Positions 52,431 to 59,797 of a stretch of DNA of 64,000 nt are shown piece after piece; position 1 is the stretch's first letter; every line of letters begins with the position of its first letter. The stretch covers positions 31,590-95,589 of the forward strand of contig JAYPEK010000009.1 in assembly GCA_038125725.1 (NCBI GenBank), written 5' to 3'. The notes under the pieces are model-generated. The model had not been told where the DNA came from. It worked only from the letters and a program-made list of their open reading frames with translations, and did not search any database. A program made the position numbers and the translations under genes. This stretch comes from TMED8 sp038125725 (GTDB lineage Bacteria; Pseudomonadota; Alphaproteobacteria; Rhodospirillales; Casp-alpha2).

Positions 52431-53024
52431 ATGACCGGCGAGTTGGTCCTGTTGTGGATGACGGCGCTGCCGCTGATGGGCAGCCCCGGTCCGGCGACGT
52501 TATCGAACGCCGCCGCCGGCGCCGCATTCGGCTGGGCCGGGGGGCTGCGCTACATGCTCGGCGTTTCCGCCGGCACCTCGACGGTGCTGCTGTTGATCGC
52601 CACTGGCGTCACCGGCGCGGTGCTCGCGGTGCCCCGCGCGGCCTTCGTCATCACGGTCGCCGGCGCGCTTTACATTCTCTACCTGGCCTACCGCATTGCC
52701 ACCGCGCCGCCGGTCGCCAAGGGCGACGGGAGCGTGCCGGCGCCGTCGTTCGCCGGCGGCTACCTGCTGGCCATCGCCAACCCCAAGGCCTATGCGGCGC
52801 TGGGCGCGGTATTCGCCAGCCGCACGGTGGTGCCCGACGACGTGCTGTTTGATGCGGGTATCAAGATCGCCGCCCTGGTGCCGCTGGTCTTGGCGGTGAA
52901 CAGCGTCTGGCTGGTGCTGGGATCGGCCTTCGCGGTGGTGCTGACGCATCCCAGCGCCAGCCGCGTCGCCAACGTCAGCTTCGCGGTGCTGCTGGTGGGG
53001 TCGGTAGCGATGGTGTTCTGGTAG
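52431..53024 (+). CDS. LysE/RhtB-family amino-acid exporter
   Basis: A 197-residue membrane protein with six predicted helices and the SPGPATLSNAAAGAAFGWAG motif that marks LysE/RhtB transporters, followed by GLRYMLGVSAGTSTVLLLIA. A second conserved element is GGYLLAIANPKAYAALGAVF with the NPKA motif. Members export basic or branched-chain amino acids or homoserine lactones; the substrate is not identifiable. It starts at an ATG 190 bases downstream of trcR's start, divergent from it. The short C-terminal tail ends at a convergent quinone reductase gene with 4 bases between the stops. Confidence 0.9.
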   Translation: MTGELVLLWMTALPLMGSPGPATLSNAAAGAAFGWAGGLRYMLGVSAGTSTVLLLIATGVTGAVLAVPRAAFVITVAGALYILYLAYRIATAPPVAKGDGSVPAPSFAGGYLLAIANPKAYAALGAVFASRTVVPDDVLFDAGIKIAALVPLVLAVNSVWLVLGSAFAVVLTHPSASRVANVSFAVLLVGSVAMVFW

Positions 53025-53028
53025 GTCT

Positions 53029-54018
53029 CTAGACTTCAAGCACGATCTTGCCGGTATGGCCGGCGCTCTCCATCAGGGCATGCGCCCCAGCCGCTTCCGC
53101 CAGAGGCAGCGTCGCGCCGACGACGGTTTTCAGCTCGCCGGCGTCGAACAGCGGCCAGACCTTCTCCGCCAGTTCCCTGGCGATGGCGGTCTTCTGTTCG
53201 GGCGGGCGGCTCCTGAGCGTCGAGCCGGTGAAGGTCAGGCGCTTCAGCATCACCGGCATCAGGTTGACCTCCACCTTGGAGCCCTGCGCGAAGGCGAGCT
53301 GCACGATGCGGCCGTCGGGTTTGGCGGCCTTGATGTTGCGTTCGATGTTGGGGCCGCCGACGATATCCAGGATCACGTCGGCGCCGCCGAATTCGTTGCG
53401 CACCGCGTCGACGAAATCCTCCGCCGCGTAGTCGATGACCCGATCGGCACCCAGCTCGGCGCAAATCTCGCAGCGCGCGGCCGGGCTGTCGGTGGCGACG
53501 ACGGTGGCGCCGAAGGCCTTGCCGAGCTGGATCGACGTGGTGCCGAGCCCGCCGGCGCCGCCGTGCACCAGGTAGACCTCGCCGGCGACAAGGCCGGCGG
53601 TCATGAAGATATTGCTCCAGATCGTGAAGTAGGTCTCCGGCAGCGACGCGGCTTCGGTCATGGAAAAGCCGGCCGGCATGGGCAGGCAATGGCCGGCGTC
53701 GACGGCGCAGTATTCGGCGTAGCTGCCGCCGTTGGTCAGCGCGCAAAGTTCGTCGCCGACGCTCCAGCCGCCGACGCCGTCGCCGATGGCGACGACGGTG
53801 CCGGCGATTTCCAGGCCGAGCAGGTCCGACGCGCCCTTCGGCGGCGGATACAAGCCCTTGCGCTGCATCATGTCGGGGCCGTTGACGCCGGCGGCGGCAA
53901 CCTTGACCAGGACCTCGCCGGGGCCGGGGGCGGGCACCGGACGGGTGGCGGGCTTGAGCACGTCGGGGCCGCCGGGCTCGGTGATCTCGATGCAGGTCAT
54001 GGTTTTGGGAAGGGACAT
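53029..54018 (-). CDS. NAD(P)H-quinone oxidoreductase, PIG3-like MDR family
   Basis: A 329-residue MDR enzyme of the PIG3/TP53I3 branch. The N-terminal domain starts TMTCIEITEPGGPDVLKPAT and has KVAAAGVNGPDMMQRKGLYP and PKGASDLLGLEIAG; the Rossmann domain has LVHGGAGGLGTTSIQLGKAF with the GxGxxG-like AGGLG. No zinc ligands. It likely reduces quinones with NADPH. ATG at 54018 (MSLPKTM) was chosen; an ATG 18 bases further on is possible. It is not closely similar to the other quinone reductase-like protein of this window, being of a different subfamily. Confidence 0.9.
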   Translation of the reverse strand: MSLPKTMTCIEITEPGGPDVLKPATRPVPAPGPGEVLVKVAAAGVNGPDMMQRKGLYPPPKGASDLLGLEIAGTVVAIGDGVGGWSVGDELCALTNGGSYAEYCAVDAGHCLPMPAGFSMTEAASLPETYFTIWSNIFMTAGLVAGEVYLVHGGAGGLGTTSIQLGKAFGATVVATDSPAARCEICAELGADRVIDYAAEDFVDAVRNEFGGADVILDIVGGPNIERNIKAAKPDGRIVQLAFAQGSKVEVNLMPVMLKRLTFTGSTLRSRPPEQKTAIARELAEKVWPLFDAGELKTVVGATLPLAEAAGAHALMESAGHTGKIVLEV

Positions 54019-54121
54019 GGTCTCGGGCTCGCGTTTTGAAAATTGATCGGTTAGCCACGTGTCTAATATGATGGCCGCCGGGTGACAAGCCGATGGCGTG
54101 ATTGGCGCGAAGGAGCGAATG

Positions 54122-54304
54122 ATGGATTGGAACGAACTGGAGCCGGTGAAGAAGAAGTCCGAGCCGAAGAACCTGGAGGTGCTCTCCATCGAGGCCCTGG
54201 GTGAGTATATCGAGGAACTGCAGGACGAGATCCGGCGCGTCGAGGCGGCCATCGAATTGAAGAAACAGGCGCGCGACGGCGCCGATTCCGTATTCAAAAG
54301 CTAG
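54122..54304 (+). CDS. DUF1192 small protein
   Basis: A 60-residue protein with EVLSIEALGEYIEELQDEIR followed by RVEAAIELKKQARDGADSVF, the DUF1192 core; all alphaproteobacterial homologues are short, helical and of unknown function. ATG at 54122 has AAGGAG at 6-base spacing; an overlapping ATG at 54119 is too close. It lies divergent from the quinone reductase gene. The terminator at 54406-54437 probably ends this unit. Confidence 0.9.
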   Translation: MDWNELEPVKKKSEPKNLEVLSIEALGEYIEELQDEIRRVEAAIELKKQARDGADSVFKS

Positions 54305-54641
54305 CGCGCCGTTAACCGGCTGTTAAGCGGGCGCGTGCTAGGGCTGAGGCGTGGACGATGAAAAATACCGTTCACACAACTTCGACGCCTCCCTGTTGAA
54401 CACTCGCCGCCCCAAATTCCGGGGCGGCCTTTTTCTGTCCGGCGCCGGATCAGTTTAGAGCGGTTCAAAGCCTTGAAACCCTATACGAATCGCCTATTGA
54501 CCCTACGAATGCGGGGAGATACAGTCTCGCCCCTAAACACGTGATCAGGCGAGTTTGACAGGTTTGAGGCTAAGAAATTAAATGGGGCCGTCCCACCGGG
54601 CGGCCCCAAAATACTTGCAGCAACGAAGAACTGATTTCGCC
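54305..54641. other. 337-base intergenic region with one terminator and one hairpin
   Basis: Between the DUF1192 stop and the thioesterase start. It contains the intrinsic terminator at 54406-54437 and a second hairpin GGGGCCG (54584-54590) with CGGCCCC (54601-54607) in the thioesterase leader, which is followed by AAAAT on the plus strand and so is not a plus-strand terminator. A GTG-started 35-codon frame crosses the first stem; I do not claim it as a gene. Nothing else was recognised. Confidence 0.6.
54406..54437 (+). terminator. Rho-independent terminator after DUF1192
   Basis: GCCGCCCC (54406-54413), loop AAATTCC, GGGGCGGC (54421-54428), then CTTTTTCTG. Perfect 8-bp stem with a T-rich tail, 100 bases after the DUF1192 stop. 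Confidence 0.88.
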
Positions 54642-55076
54642 ATGACCGAGCGCCGCGCGAGCTACCTGCACTTCCGCCCCATCCAGACCCGCTGGAACGA
54701 CAACGACCTCTACGGTCACGTCAACAACGTGGTTTATTACTCCTACTTCGATACCGCCGTGAACCTCTACCTGGTGGAGGAAGGCGGCCTCGACCCGCAC
54801 AAAAGCGACGTCATCGGCATCAGCCCGGAGACGCATTGCAACTTCCATAGCGCCGTTGCCTATCCGGAACGGCTGGAAGCCGGGCTTCGTGTCGGGCATC
54901 TGGGCAACTCGTCGGTGCGTTACGAGATCGGCATTTTCCGCGAGGGCGAGGACGAGGCGGCAGCGACCGGCCACTTCGTGCATGTCTTCGTCGACCGCGT
55001 CAACCAGCGCCCGGTGCCGATGCCGGCGAAAATCCGCGCCGCGCTGGAGAAACTTTTGGTTCCGGCCGGCGATTGA
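54642..55076 (+). CDS. Hotdog-fold acyl-CoA thioesterase (4HBT type)
   Basis: A 144-residue hotdog-fold protein. It has TRWNDNDLYGHVNNVVYYSY, the signature of YbgC/4-hydroxybenzoyl-CoA thioesterase (catalytic Asp in NDxDxxGHVNN), then YEIGIFREGEDEAAATGHFV near the middle. It should hydrolyse a short- or medium-chain acyl-CoA; the exact substrate is unknown. The start is set by homology, since the frame upstream has no conserved residues. The preceding leader has the hairpin described at 54584-54607. No Tol-Pal genes follow, so it is not the ybgC of that cluster. Confidence 0.88.
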   Translation: MTERRASYLHFRPIQTRWNDNDLYGHVNNVVYYSYFDTAVNLYLVEEGGLDPHKSDVIGISPETHCNFHSAVAYPERLEAGLRVGHLGNSSVRYEIGIFREGEDEAAATGHFVHVFVDRVNQRPVPMPAKIRAALEKLLVPAGD

Positions 55077-55189
55077 AACTCCACACGCAGCTTTTGCCCT
55101 ATAACCGGCAGAAATCCCTTTTCATGCCGAATCATATAACTTATTTCATATGACCTAGTTGAAAACGCTGCCAGCCGAGGAGGATTGCC

Positions 55190-56656
55190 ATGGTCGGCTC
55201 ACAGGCCTTCGAGCAAATGGTCGAGAACCTGCCCATCGGGGTGATGACCTGCGATCTCAAAGATTTCACCATCAATTACCTGAACAAGTTCTCCCGCGAG
55301 ACTTTCAAGAAGCTTGAACACCTGCTTCCGTGCCGGGCCGATCAGGTCATGGGGATCTGTATCGACGGCTTTCACAAGGATCCGGCGCACCAGCGCGCCA
55401 TCCTGAAGGATCCCAACCGGCTGCCGTACCAGTCGAACATCCGCCTCGGTGACGAGATTCTGGACCTCCTGGTCAGCCCAATCTTCGACGATGCCGGCAA
55501 TTACGTGGCACCGATGGTCACCCGGTCGATCGTCACCGACCGTATCAAGGCCGAGGAAGAGAGCCTGCGCCAGGCGCAGATGATCGACCAGATGCCGGTC
55601 AACGTGATGTTCATGGAGCCCGAGAACTTCACCATCACCTACATGAACCGCACCAGCCTGGATACGCTGCAGCCGCTGGCGTCGCTGTTGCCGGTGGCGC
55701 CGGAACAGATCGTCGGCCAGTGCGTCGACATCTTCCACAAGGAACCGGCGCATCAGCGCGGCATTCTCGGCGATCCGTCGAATCTGCCGCACTCGGCGAA
55801 GATCCGCCTGGGTGAAGAGCACCTGGACCTGCGCGTCAACGCCGTCAACGACCGCGAAGGCAATTACATCGGCGCCATGCTGACCTGGTCGGTGATCACC
55901 TCGCAGGTGAAACTGGCCGATACCTTCGAGGGCAACATCAAGTCAGTGGTGCAGTCGGTGGCCGCGGCGGCGACGGAAATGCAGTCCACCGCCGGCTCGC
56001 TCAGTTCGACCGCGTCGGACGCCAATTCCAAGGCCAGCACCGTGAGTGCCGCGGCCGAGGAACTGAGCGCCTCCATCGGTGAGATTTCGTCGCAGGTGGC
56101 GCGGTCTTCGACCATTGCGCAGAACGCCGTCACCGAGGCCGAGCGCTCGAACCAGATGGTTCAGGGCCTCGCCAACAGCGCCGACAAGATCGGCGAGGTG
56201 GTGAAACTGATTACCGATATCGCCAGCCAGACCAACCTTCTGGCGCTCAACGCCACCATCGAGGCGGCGCGCGCCGGCGAGGCCGGCAAGGGCTTCGCCG
56301 TGGTCGCCTCGGAAGTGAAGGCGTTGGCCAACCAAACGGCTCGCGCCACCGAGGAGATCGCCGCCCAGATCGGCGAGATTCAGGGTGCCACCAATACCGC
56401 CGTCACCGCCATCGGCGCGATCAGCGATACCATCAACGAGATCAGCTCGATCACGTCCGGTATTGCCGCCGCCGTCGAGGAACAGGGCGCGGCGACGCAG
56501 GACGTCACCGCCAATATCATGGGCGTCACCGAATCGTCGGCCGAAACCGGCGAGGGCGCCAACCAGGTGCTGCAGGCGGCGAGCGAACTTTCCCAACAGG
56601 CGGAAATGCTGGGCGCCCAGGTGGATACCTTCCTGGAAGAGATCCGCGCCCAGTAA
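55190..56656 (+). CDS. Soluble methyl-accepting chemotaxis protein with tandem PAS domains
   Basis: A 488-residue protein with no membrane segment. Two related PAS-like domains (residues ~5-115 and ~125-235) share the pattern FHKDPAHQRAIL and FHKEPAHQRGIL followed by IRLGDE/IRLGEEHLDL and GNYVAPM/GNYIGAML. After a short linker comes a complete MCP signaling region with hairpin tip IASQTNLLALNATIEAARAG and flanking QxxAxE-rich methylation helices. It is thus a cytoplasmic receptor, probably for an internal signal such as redox or oxygen. It is followed by a strong terminator. No CheW or CheA genes are nearby. Confidence 0.93.
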   Translation: MVGSQAFEQMVENLPIGVMTCDLKDFTINYLNKFSRETFKKLEHLLPCRADQVMGICIDGFHKDPAHQRAILKDPNRLPYQSNIRLGDEILDLLVSPIFDDAGNYVAPMVTRSIVTDRIKAEEESLRQAQMIDQMPVNVMFMEPENFTITYMNRTSLDTLQPLASLLPVAPEQIVGQCVDIFHKEPAHQRGILGDPSNLPHSAKIRLGEEHLDLRVNAVNDREGNYIGAMLTWSVITSQVKLADTFEGNIKSVVQSVAAAATEMQSTAGSLSSTASDANSKASTVSAAAEELSASIGEISSQVARSSTIAQNAVTEAERSNQMVQGLANSADKIGEVVKLITDIASQTNLLALNATIEAARAGEAGKGFAVVASEVKALANQTARATEEIAAQIGEIQGATNTAVTAIGAISDTINEISSITSGIAAAVEEQGAATQDVTANIMGVTESSAETGEGANQVLQAASELSQQAEMLGAQVDTFLEEIRAQ

Positions 56657-56683
56657 CGCGGAACGCGAACCCAAAACGACGAA

Positions 56684-56719
56684 CGCCCGGCGGTTTCCAC
56701 CGCCGGGCGCTTTTTTTTT
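56684..56719 (+). terminator. Rho-independent terminator after the chemoreceptor gene
   Basis: CGCCCGGCGG (56684-56693), loop TTTCCA, CCGCCGGGCG (56700-56709), then C and nine T's. Perfect 10-bp stem, 27 bases after the stop codon. Confidence 0.93.
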
Positions 56720-56737
56720 GCCGTTCGGGAAGCGGCG

Positions 56738-57187
56738 TTACGCCGCCTTCTTGTGCTCGATGGCCTTGGTGTTGATGGCGATCTTCTTCGGCTTTTTCTC
56801 TTCCGGCACTTCGCGCACGAGGTCGATGCGCAGGAGGCCGTTGACGAGATCGGCGCCGGCGACCTTGATGTGGTCGGCCAGTTCGAAGCGGCGCTCGAAA
56901 GCGCGCCCGGCGATGCCGCGGTGCAGGTAGTTCACCTGTTCTTCGTCACGCTCGATCTTGCCGGAGACGACAAGGGTGTTGTCGGTGACGGTGACGTCCA
57001 GGTCGCCCTCGCCGAAGCCGGCGACAGCCATGGTGATGACGTAGCCGTCGTCACCGGTCTGTTCGATGTTGTAGGGCGGGTAGGCGTTTTCCGACGCGTC
57101 GTGGCGGAGCGCGGAATCCATCAACCGCTGCATGCGGTCGAAGCCGACGGAATGACGAAACAGGGGGGAAAAATCAACGGTACGCAT
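56738..57187 (-). CDS. Small heat-shock protein (Hsp20/IbpA family)
   Basis: A 149-residue alpha-crystallin protein: MRTVDFSPLFRHSVGFDRMQ is the conserved start of IbpA-type chaperones in alphaproteobacteria, followed by the alpha-crystallin domain PPYNIEQTGDDGYVITMAVA, VSGKIERDEEQVNYLHRGIA, FERRFELADHIKVAGADLVN and the closing GLLRIDLVREVPEEKK; the C-terminal IxI-like KKIAINTKAI is present. It holds unfolded proteins for DnaK. The upstream region has candidate promoter elements (57318-57345). ATG at 57193 would add MA but is 3 bases from the GGAG; 57187 fits better. Confidence 0.94.
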   Translation of the reverse strand: MRTVDFSPLFRHSVGFDRMQRLMDSALRHDASENAYPPYNIEQTGDDGYVITMAVAGFGEGDLDVTVTDNTLVVSGKIERDEEQVNYLHRGIAGRAFERRFELADHIKVAGADLVNGLLRIDLVREVPEEKKPKKIAINTKAIEHKKAA

Positions 57188-57317
57188 AGCCATACTCTCC
57201 TTTGAGCCATATGGGTTGTTCGGAGCCCACCACCATGGTCGGACTCTCATGCCTTGGGCCCCGCGATCCGCGGGACGTGAACCCGATCCCTCGATCAGGC
57301 AACCGGGTTCGAAAAAC

Positions 57318-57345
57318 ATTTATGCAGGTGGTTTTTTCCCCGCAA
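57318..57345 (-). promoter_or_regulatory. Candidate promoter of the hsp20 gene
   Basis: On the minus strand TTGCGG (57345-57340) and ATAAAT (57323-57318) are separated by 16 bases, upstream of the hsp20 start by about 125 bases. The -35 fits either sigma-70 or sigma-32 (CTTG just precedes). A CTCC run in the leader could pair with the GGAG ribosome binding site (CTCC/GGAG), a possible thermosensor, but the pairing is short. Confidence 0.35.
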
Positions 57346-57365
57346 GGGGGGCGGGCGGAAAAAAA

Positions 57366-59225
57366 TTATTCGGCCGCTTGCTGGCCTTCGTTGCCCCACA
57401 TGACCTCGTAGAGGGTCATCGGGCCCTCGAAGCCCTTCATCTCGTAGCCGCCCTTGGACTGGAACTGATAGCTCTTGCCGGTGCAGATGCCGCGCACGAT
57501 TTCGGAGACGAAAATCTGATCCGCCTGGGCCTTGTCGACGATGCGCGCCGAAAGCTGCACAACGGTGCCGAACAGGTCGTTGTCCTCGACGATCGGCTCG
57601 CCGGCATTGATGCCGATCTTCAGGTGCAGCGGCAGGTCCGGGTTCTGGGCGTTGTGCTGCATGGTTTCGCGCTGCATCTGGATGGCGGCGTCGACGCTGT
57701 AGGTGACCTTGTTGAACGACGCCATGATCCCGTCACCGGTGTGCTTGACCTCGCGGCCGTTAAAGGCGGTCAGGGCGGCACGGACGACGCGGTTGTGGGC
57801 GCGCACTACCTCCTGCGCGCCGGCATCGCCCAAGGCCTGGGTCATGGCGGTGGAGCCAGCGATATCGGTGAACAGCACCGTGATCGGACCGGTCTGGGCC
57901 TCTTTCTTCTTCGGCTGGTTCCATTCGCCCATCGCCGTCTGCAGATGCTTGGCCGATTCATCGGGGTCCTGGAAATGCGTGTTCATGGCATTGCGGCCCG
58001 CCTGGAACATCTGCATGTAGCGCGGGTCCTGCATCAGGTATTCTTCGTACTTGTCGGCGAAAGTGGACGCATGGGATTTCTTGAAGCCCATCACGCGGAC
58101 GCTGTCGGCCAGCACCTTGGAGCGCGACTTCATGTCGAGGTTGCGCTTTTCCGCTAGCGTTTCGCAGGCGCCGGCCAGGAACAGGTTGACGCCGAACTTG
58201 TTGAAGTTGTCCATCTTCTTGTCGTCGGTGCCGACCGATTTGAGGGATTCCTTGAGGAAATCCATCATGTAGGCCTTCTGCTTTTCGGCCGCCGGCGACA
58301 GGGTTTCGACGCCGGTCGCGCCGTCGCCGAACTTGTCGGCATCGAGGACCACGCCGCGGCCCTGGCTTTCGCCGTCGCCGCCGTCGGCACCGTTGTCGTC
58401 GCCGCCGTGCAGGCTTTTCTTCAGCCGTTCCGACGTCTCGGCCTCGGCCTCGTCGGCAAGGTGGAAATCCTCGCTGCCGGCCATGGCGTTATCGAGTTCC
58501 TTGCGCTGCGCCTTGGCCTTTTCCTGTTCGCGCGCCGCGCGTTTCCCCTTCGCCGGCTGCGGGGCGGCCTGTTTCGGCGGTGCCTTGGCCGGACGGTAGC
58601 GTTTCTGCTCGCGGGTTTCGAGCGATTCACCGCGGAAGAAGGTATAGGCCATGATCGAGGCGCTGATCAGGAAGGTGATCACGAACACCATGAACACCAA
58701 TTGGCCCTCGCGCTGGCTGGTGATGCGGTAGCCCATGATCGTGTGGCCGCCGAGCGTCTCCGCCGCGACCACCGAGCAGATCGCCGCCAGGCAGATGCTG
58801 AACAGTGTAATTAGCAGCACCTTGACGACGATGGTGGTCATGGTGCTCTTGCGGCCATCGCCGCTTTTCTTGGCTTTTTTCTTCGGTCTGGGGCTGTCGT
58901 CGAAGAAACCGCCTTCGTCGTCGCCGTCGTCGTCGTCCTCTTCCGAGGCCCAGCCACCGCCACCGCCGCCACCGCCGCGTTCGGTGGTGTCGGTCTCGCC
59001 CTCACTGGCGGCGGCGCCTTGGCTCTTGTAGATGACGTAGTCGCGGTGCGTGCCTTCCGAGGTATCGTAGACCTCGCGGATCACCTTGACCGAGCCGACG
59101 CCATGAGAATCGAGTTGCTTCGCTTCCTCGATGGCCTGGTCGCGCTGCGCGGAATCGAACTGGGCATGGATGCTCCAGCGCCCGCCTTGCTGGACGTGAA
59201 CTTCGTAGTGGGTCTGCATCGCCAT
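57366..59225 (-). CDS. Membrane-bound class III adenylate/guanylate cyclase
   Basis: A 619-residue membrane cyclase. The N-terminus has a ~65-residue cytoplasmic domain (THYEVHVQQGGRWSIHAQFD) unknown to me, a Gly- and Asp-rich linker, and two TM helices (~130-155 and ~170-195). A charged linker follows and then the class III catalytic domain: TVLFTDIAGSTAMTQALGD (first metal Asp D454), VKHTGDGIMASF (second Asp D498, with K494 as adenine-specificity residue) and FGTVVQLSARIVDKAQADQI. All catalytic features are intact and the Lys favours adenylate cyclase. It sits between hsp20 and rpmE in its own unit; no phosphodiesterase or CRP gene is nearby. Start ATG at 59225 (59219 also possible); ribosome binding site is weak. 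Confidence 0.9.
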   Translation of the reverse strand: MAMQTHYEVHVQQGGRWSIHAQFDSAQRDQAIEEAKQLDSHGVGSVKVIREVYDTSEGTHRDYVIYKSQGAAASEGETDTTERGGGGGGGGWASEEDDDDGDDEGGFFDDSPRPKKKAKKSGDGRKSTMTTIVVKVLLITLFSICLAAICSVVAAETLGGHTIMGYRITSQREGQLVFMVFVITFLISASIMAYTFFRGESLETREQKRYRPAKAPPKQAAPQPAKGKRAAREQEKAKAQRKELDNAMAGSEDFHLADEAEAETSERLKKSLHGGDDNGADGGDGESQGRGVVLDADKFGDGATGVETLSPAAEKQKAYMMDFLKESLKSVGTDDKKMDNFNKFGVNLFLAGACETLAEKRNLDMKSRSKVLADSVRVMGFKKSHASTFADKYEEYLMQDPRYMQMFQAGRNAMNTHFQDPDESAKHLQTAMGEWNQPKKKEAQTGPITVLFTDIAGSTAMTQALGDAGAQEVVRAHNRVVRAALTAFNGREVKHTGDGIMASFNKVTYSVDAAIQMQRETMQHNAQNPDLPLHLKIGINAGEPIVEDNDLFGTVVQLSARIVDKAQADQIFVSEIVRGICTGKSYQFQSKGGYEMKGFEGPMTLYEVMWGNEGQQAAE

Positions 59226-59452
59226 GTTTTTAGTCGATCCCCATCGACGCGCCGCCCAACCCTGCCCAAAGGCAGGGCGCCACCTCATCCATTCTGCTTA
59301 TAACGCCACTGCGGAATCCGGCGCAAGCCCTTCCTTTTGCAATGCAGCAACCCTAAGGCACAGAAGTTAAGTTGTTCTTAGCTATCAGATTCTTTTGGAT
59401 TTTCCAAAACAGCGCGCCAAACAGGGGCACGCGAATGATCTTAAAACGCGAA

Positions 59453-59491
59453 ACCTAAAAACGAAAAAGCCGCGCCGGGTGCCGGCGCGGC
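59453..59491 (-). terminator. Rho-independent terminator of rpmE
   Basis: On the minus strand GCCGCGCCGG (59491-59482), loop CAC, CCGGCGCGGC (59478-59469), then TTTTTCGTTTTT. Perfect 10-bp stem, 27 bases after the rpmE stop. Confidence 0.92.
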
Positions 59492-59517
59492 TTCGAATTC
59501 GCGGCTTGGACGCGGCG

Positions 59518-59745
59518 TCAGGCCTTGAGGCCGAGACCCGCGAAACGCTTGTTGAACTTGGCCAACTGGCCGCCGGTGTCGATCAGCCGGTGCGCACCGC
59601 CGGTCCAGGCCGGGTGCGTGGTCGGGTCGATGTCCAGCTTCAGCACGTCGCCCGGTTGGCCCCAGGTCGAACGCGTGGTGTAGGTGGTGCCGTCGGTCAT
59701 CTCGACGGTGATCTCATGGTAATCCGGATGGATGTCGGTTTTCAT
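59518..59745 (-). CDS. rpmE: 50S ribosomal protein L31
   Basis: A 75-residue protein matching L31: MKTDIHPDYHEITVEMTDGT at the start, PTTHPAWTGGAHRLIDTGGQ, then KFNKRFAGLGLKA. It has no cysteine, so it is the C-minus type that needs no zinc ion. The C+ type in many bacteria carries two CxxC pairs. A C-minus paralogue is often Zur-controlled; no Zur box was seen upstream here. It has its own terminator and an upstream region free of other genes. Confidence 0.97.
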   Translation of the reverse strand: MKTDIHPDYHEITVEMTDGTTYTTRSTWGQPGDVLKLDIDPTTHPAWTGGAHRLIDTGGQLAKFNKRFAGLGLKA

Positions 59746-59797
59746 GGGTCAGCTCCCGAAATCAAGGCGCCCTATATAGGGGATCACGGGCGCGGGA

